Positions 62,501 to 64,000 of a stretch of DNA of 64,000 nucleotides are shown piece after piece. How positions within the stretch are numbered: the first letter of the stretch is position 1; every line of letters begins with the position of its first letter. The DNA comes from Candidatus Pantoea gossypiicola (lineage in GTDB: Bacteria; Pseudomonadota; Gammaproteobacteria; Enterobacterales; Enterobacteriaceae): NCBI RefSeq assembly GCF_008632075.1, contig NZ_VWVM01000018.1, positions 43,343 through 107,342 on the forward strand, read 5' to 3'. The notes beneath the pieces were generated by a model, which did no database searches, had not been told where the DNA came from, and worked only from the letters and a program-made list of their open reading frames with translations. A program made the translations under genes and the position numbers.

Positions 62501-63617
62501 GGGGCTGTCGGGCGGTAGCGTGGCACAGGCGGTAAGCGGGGCGGCTGCGCCATACCTGGCGCAAAAGATCCACGATCTGACCCAAAACAACCCGGAAGCG
62601 CAGGCAATGGCGCATGCGGTTGTTGGTGCGGTAACGTCTTACGCGTCGGGTAACTCAGCGCTGGCAGGCGCAGCCGGAGCGGTCAGCGGCGAATTGATGG
62701 CGAAGCTGGTGATGAACCAGCTGTATCCGGGTAAAGCGGTTGGTGACCTGTCGGAAACCGAGAAGCAGACGGTCAGCGCGCTGGGGACATTAGCAGCGGG
62801 TCTGGCGGGTGGCGTGACGGGTGACAGCACGGCGAATGCTGTGTCGGGTGCGCAGGCGGGACAGAACGCGGTTAACAACAACCTGTTTGGCGGTACGGAA
62901 GAGGGACAGGAGAAGTTCGTGCGGGAGCACGGTAAAAATATCGCGTCTTGCAGTACAGACCCAGGCTCAGCTTCCTGCCAGAAAGGGCTGGCGATGAATG
63001 ATGCGCTGATGGTAGCGCTTCCGGCGGGTCTTGGTGGTGGTTTACTGGCAGCGGCCACACCTGAAATAGCGGCGGCGGCAAAAGCTGTAATACAAGCTTG
63101 CGCAGGAAATGTGATGCTGTGTCTGAATAATGCCGGTATCCAGATGTCGGAAGCTATCGTGCCGGGTGGTGTTGGGGCTGGCGGTGCCGTAGGTATCGGT
63201 AAGACAGCGGTCGAGGCGACGGCGGCGAAAGCTGAAGCTGCGGCGGCTAATGCGGCGAAGGATATTCCTTCAAATGTTGGCAAAATTAATGCCGGTAAGT
63301 TTGGTCAGATTGAATTAACTTCTCTTTCTAAAACTGGAGGCAATATTGATCCAGCGGCCAAATCTGGCAATTTTACCGTTGCAGGTAGGGCGTTACAAAA
63401 ACATGGCAGCCGCGAAGGAAGTGTCTATCCTACCGCTAAAGGAACTCCTGCTCAAATCAATGAACAGGGACAGAAAATATTAGACGGTATAGTTAAAGCA
63501 CCTGGAGCGTCTGTAAAAGAAGGAAATCGTTTTGGAGGATTTGATGTCATCGCCCCTGATGGTCGAGGGGCAAGATTTGACCCTCAAGGTAATTTTCGTG
63601 GATTTTTGGAACCGTAA
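53508..63617 (+). CDS. cdiA: CdiA-type contact-dependent inhibition effector (filamentous hemagglutinin family)
   Basis: This is a giant exoprotein of 3369 residues that CdiB exports and that delivers its C-terminal toxin into touching cells. The extended signal (MNKHCYRIIFSRTHGELRVV) has the ESPR pattern, and cleavage fits ALA near residue 64. The TPS domain (about 65-330) has NPNL at 136-139 and ANPAGIVCNGCGTI. Hemagglutinin repeats with DN-rich units run to about 1450. A probable receptor-binding stretch (about 1455-1620, Tyr/Trp-rich) and FHA-2 type repeats (about 1940-2750) follow. The pretoxin region ends at VNNN (3122-3125), where many CdiA have VENN. The last ~105 residues differ in composition and probably form an RNase-like toxin (ALQKHGSREGS, with His3299, and PDGRGARFD). 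Confidence 0.9.
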   Translation: MNKHCYRIIFSRTHGELRVVSELARSCSTEPGQSRGNGAPRLWVTLHRTAWLLGLALFAGPALANGIVADGNATPGQRPDVIVTQNGLPQVNITAPNQAGISHNQYQQFDVAHNGAILNNSAVMTSTQLAGMIQGNPNLKPGAAPARVILNEVNSNNPSQLRGYMEVAGGRAQVIVANPAGIVCNGCGTINAGRMTLTTGKPQLNADGSLAGYQVERGVVRIEGGGLNGDPRHDTEYVDVLARAVEINAGVWAKKELAVVAGRNRISADTQTVTPLADDGSARPELAIDMGQMGGMYSGQIRMIGTEAGVGVRNQNAQVQAGKTLVVSSEGKLVWQSTAQDGVTQAAGDISLTARDSVDYQGKLHSGGQLTVQSREGGITQSGTLAAAGDVRLTAARSIQSSGHLLAGSDASSQIVQEASLQLESQDTIRASGSLLSKKEVSAHGRRVDLSGAQVAASRATLTAQEAGVAVRQAVINGAELVINTSGDIEAQQAQISAGRWQIDGRSLFSQQAGWSQTGSGESRFTLSGGLDNSEGSIESQQLSFQAASLNNQRGRMVALDNAAQHWRIDGLFDNTSGELGSNGDLTLETGSLNNQGGTIKTQASLAITARDAVNNSQGNLLAGNALTLSAGGDLDNHAGTLNGGQLSLTAQHLNNAQGEITSQRDLSLTANGLDNSEGKVIALQDLSLMTAQGLDNSDGWIEAGHHLSLNSGGFWQNSGGTAQGGEQVTATADQLNNASGRLQSGGDLTLTSRGDILNQGGKLTAKNALAIQGTAATLFDNDGGSLQSGGDLLMQGGALNNRQSGQILSQQTLTLSLAGDWDNQGGTLTGNGSTQASAANLLNAGGAINALDALDMQFTGRLDNSNGRIFSRLSQTLQAQEISNAQGWMGSQGSWTATTAGFDNTAGSVQSQQQAELSANWLSNASGVLQSAAGLVLRVAQDINNLTGKVSAQQLLTVQGQTSGSRTGNINNAGGQWLAGEGLTITAAHLGNTQGGLLYSQRQLRLNLAGDLDNRAGNVQSGGALQLDAQTLNNAGGHIDSQQQLSLQLSGEMDNNDGAVRSNGEQQVNAATVTNRQGIFSSREAINLTTGQLENASGTLISQGAGNYHLNVLNNQQGKVHSGAALSLDAAQLNNQGGQLVATQDLVLKATAIDNSTQGVLSSQAGLSLQADRLSNRDGGLLLGTTFTDIATRDIDNSSGRLQSAGTLLLRGVAQLDNRQGRMLANGDLTLNADLSPTDSPLVLLNQSGRLESAGALNIHAHAFDNQGGTLLGLQALTLTAQQDYTRQAGETLSSNGTVTFSLSGAFTNLVDWLLPGNLVLNATAITNPAMLVGKTVQLTTGALLNSGRLEADDLTLNVDSLDNSATVMGDEITVRGRVIDNHGQPAVIAAVQSLTLQARERLSNKEGALLYSGDRLSLHSDDLIENRASFIEADGDMTLEARRLDNLREGLVIERDAETSDYSWHRYNYYWRSFGTTIMPDKSSMAPTTQRLTFQDEAAAQSNPYGTLLAIDAAGKRAQVRVMNNQGVLTDLWVNYLTLNPSADGSYAMTFYETRGFKQKNVPTPYQNTVWREHDRGRIEQWDPEQHIDIDSALFISDYSALRERSVTGTLTRDRLVSEGIGARILAGGNMILRITDALLNDASVITANGNLTVDGGGSVDNRGYSVNERRQEVIVDHYDRSTRHWYPTFNSDETTALATIDGIITGNGNVSISGASISNTTVNQAQISQLEAALQAVDAERAEYERNPLAFAVDGVAHHDGDTELAAGDDHRPLLPAELALTALQQLEKVTTAIPDNGLFSQHTAAGSPYLVVTDERFTSQSKFISSDYLLERVGYDPSQVHKRLGDGFYEQRLVREQVLKLTGRPSVNGWDAMEQYQALMNNGSKVAQDFHLVPGVALTPQQIAALQQDIVWLVSETVETAEGPQTVWVPKVYLAQTTLRLTGNGAVIGGGNLQLSADSVTSAGNLFADKALSVDSNQFLHLGGDIKAGSIDVKAETLTISTDLQNALRQATMSADNISLSGTDIRLQGAKLNATDNLSLSARNNLEIGTAKSSHSGSLNVIAGAMGNRTSRGMEEAGKRKAQVSGEWQQAQGSELNAGGNLLLSAGRDLTLTGSQASASGSARVQAGGDIRIGAGTTTNTTHLEANSRTSSVSNSRQEDRLLLSTLSGDQGVTLVAGNNLLAEGAQVDSTQGSIGVSAQNVTIRDARASLSAQDSENKREGNTRSHREEESSRESSTGSTFSGQQGVTVIGREGDVTVTGSTLHSEQGAVGLQAKQDVVLNTATERESFYSEERSENKGLLNKSSGHSVTQDVTTRENGSLLSGESVTVIAGRDLTVTGSAVAADRDVNLRAGRDVEIGAATETESHYQLEEKKKSGLLGSGGIGFTVGKQSTRHEIDEKGTTQSQSVSTVGSSQGSVNVTAGNRLHAGGADLVAGKDLNLTGDSVTIDPGYDQRTRTEKTETKQSGLSIALSGTAGSALNTAVSTAQQARKSGDGRVSALQNTKAVLSGVQAAQAAQMDGLNTASADAHNAAGGLSPGDKGYQAGSTSTLGVSASYGSQSSKSETRTESRQSQGSTLTAGRNLTVTATGKNGTAQSGDISITGSQLKAGGDLSLAAARDILLQSAQNTQRTDSKNSSKGGSAGVGIGAGSGGYGISVSASVNAAKGSEKGNGLTHSETTLDAGSQLSLTSGRDTTLTGAQASGNSVKVDAGRNLTLTSEQDSDRYDSRQQSAGAGGSFTFGSATGSANVNVSRDRMHSNWQSVAEQTGIFAGQGGFDVTVGEHTQLNGAVIASTADASLNRLDTGTLGFSDIENHADYKVEHQSAGMSTGGSIGGDFAGNMANGMLAGLNGSGSADSTTKSAVSEGTIVIRAPSKQKQDVADLSRDVENANPGLDVIFDKEKEQNRLKAAQLIGEIGAQAGDIARTQGQIAGMKAQRDPAALKAAREELAGKGKLNPTSDEIAKQAYDTAMKPFGTGSALQQSISAVTAAVQGLSGGSVAQAVSGAAAPYLAQKIHDLTQNNPEAQAMAHAVVGAVTSYASGNSALAGAAGAVSGELMAKLVMNQLYPGKAVGDLSETEKQTVSALGTLAAGLAGGVTGDSTANAVSGAQAGQNAVNNNLFGGTEEGQEKFVREHGKNIASCSTDPGSASCQKGLAMNDALMVALPAGLGGGLLAAATPEIAAAAKAVIQACAGNVMLCLNNAGIQMSEAIVPGGVGAGGAVGIGKTAVEATAAKAEAAAANAAKDIPSNVGKINAGKFGQIELTSLSKTGGNIDPAAKSGNFTVAGRALQKHGSREGSVYPTAKGTPAQINEQGQKILDGIVKAPGASVKEGNRFGGFDVIAPDGRGARFDPQGNFRGFLEP

Positions 63618-63619
63618 TT

Positions 63620-63841
63620 ATGAATTGTAAGGATCATTTAAAAATTGTCATCGCTAGTGATGTCGATTATGAAAATCTAATAGCTGAAATTTATCGAGAT
63701 GATGAATTTATTGCACTTTTACAACAAGAAGATGGGATAAACGATATAAAAATTGAATTTTCATCGGACGTTAGTCCAATGAATTTTGATTGGCTTCAGA
63801 ATGCATTAAATGAAGCCAAGAGAAGACTATTAGAGCAGTAA
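63620..63841 (+). CDS. cdiI: Putative CDI immunity protein
   Basis: A 73-residue acidic protein (I count 16 Asp/Glu against 7 Lys/Arg) begins 2 bases after the cdiA stop. No named immunity family is recognised by me. Position, small size, acidity and AT-rich codon use, all in contrast to the GC-rich cdiA body, mark it as the immunity protein that would bind and neutralise the CdiA C-terminal domain in the producing cell. Segments are LKIVIASDVDYENLIAEIYR, DDEFIALLQQEDGIND and WLQNALNEAKRRLLEQ. A terminator follows directly. Confidence 0.75.
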   Translation: MNCKDHLKIVIASDVDYENLIAEIYRDDEFIALLQQEDGINDIKIEFSSDVSPMNFDWLQNALNEAKRRLLEQ

Positions 63842-63847
63842 TATTAT

Positions 63848-63872
63848 ATCCCGGCCACTGAGCCGGGATTTT
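63848..63872 (+). terminator. Terminator of the cdi locus
   Basis: ATCCCGGC / GCCGGGAT form an 8-bp stem with loop CACTGA, then TTT, 6 bases after the immunity gene stop. Confidence 0.8.
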
Positions 63873-63886
63873 AATTGCCAACTTAA

Positions 63887-63909
63887 AACCACGTCCTATG
63901 GACGTGGTT
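63887..63909. repeat. Perfect 10-bp hairpin after the cdi locus
   Basis: AACCACGTCC and GGACGTGGTT flank the loop TAT. No T-run follows, so it is not a standard terminator. Subterminal hairpins of this kind occur at ends of IS200/IS605-type elements and in repeat families, but no transposase is visible in the window. Confidence 0.5.
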
Positions 63910-63996
63910 ATCGCCTCGGTTCTGGCTCTGCCTGTAAAGACCTGCCCATGTCAAACTCCTCATCTGTTGTCCCCACAACTGATAAGGAAATTCAAC

Positions 63997-64000
63997 ATGA
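63997..64000 (+). other. Probable start of a gene cut by the window edge
   Basis: TAAGGAAATTCAACATG places a strong ribosome site (AAGGAAA) 6 bases before an ATG at 63997-63999; only the first codon is inside. An alternative in-frame start at 63948 (MSNSSSVVPTTDKEIQH, open to the edge) has a poor ribosome site. The product cannot be judged from this window. Confidence 0.35.

Overview
The window is about 64 kb of chromosome from a gamma-proteobacterium of the order Enterobacterales, most likely family Erwiniaceae (Pantoea or Erwinia type). The call rests on recognised proteins and gene order: the dnaA-dnaN-recF-gyrB and rpmH-rnpA-yidD-yidC-mnmE blocks, xylFGH-xylR, dnaT-dnaC, wecH-glyQ-glyS, a kgu (2-ketogluconate) operon, and a single ibpA without ibpB whose residues 66 and 109 are His and Asp. 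Most of the window is ordinary, GC-rich and densely coding.

Layout. 1-4462: end of xylF, then xylG, xylH, xylR (xylose ABC uptake and its activator). 4463-7581: a non-coding gap, an MFS sugar porter and a convergent ROK repressor. 7781-10610 (minus): dnaC, dnaT, an unknown membrane protein and a small outer-membrane barrel protein. 10760-12099: tag and the yiaD lipoprotein. 12234-18668: a LacI-type regulator, a PtxS-like LacI regulator, then kguE-kguK-kguT and ghrB/kguD, with a perfect PtxS-type operator before kguE. 18750-21457: avtA and a convergent MocR regulator. 21626-27360: a six-gene operon of unknown product (PP-loop ATPase, ATP-grasp ligase, class II glutamine amidotransferase, Fe(II)/2OG oxygenase, YeaK-like aminoacyl-tRNA deacylase, EamA exporter). 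27653-31471: ibpA with sigma-32 promoter and ROSE-type thermometer, yidQ, yidR, yidA and a YiaL-like protein. 31662-37813 (minus): gyrB, recF, dnaN, dnaA. 38411-42252 (plus): rpmH, rnpA, yidD, yidC, mnmE. 42517-51337: a RutE-like nitroreductase, yieE, adeP, yieH, a GlxA-like AraC regulator, wecH, glyQ, glyS. 51719-63841: a contact-dependent inhibition locus, cdiB-cdiA-cdiI, with an AT-richer toxin tip and immunity gene.

How parts work together. XylFGH imports xylose under XylR. The kgu genes import 2-ketogluconate, phosphorylate it and probably reduce it to 6-phosphogluconate, under the PtxS-like repressor. The unknown operon has the logic of a small amide- or peptide-like metabolite pathway made from amino acids: two ATP-dependent activating enzymes, an ammonia-releasing amidotransferase, one oxidative tailoring step, a tRNA-proofreading enzyme that could protect against a toxic amino-acid analogue, and an exporter related to the cysteine/O-acetylserine exporter EamA. 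It is the best candidate here for an undescribed system.

A second unexpected item is an intergenic element present twice (17515-17601 and 27418-27531). Its outer 14-bp stem differs in sequence between the copies but is kept by compensatory changes, which indicates a conserved structured RNA or DNA hairpin. I found no tRNA, rRNA, CRISPR array, prophage or complete insertion sequence in the window.
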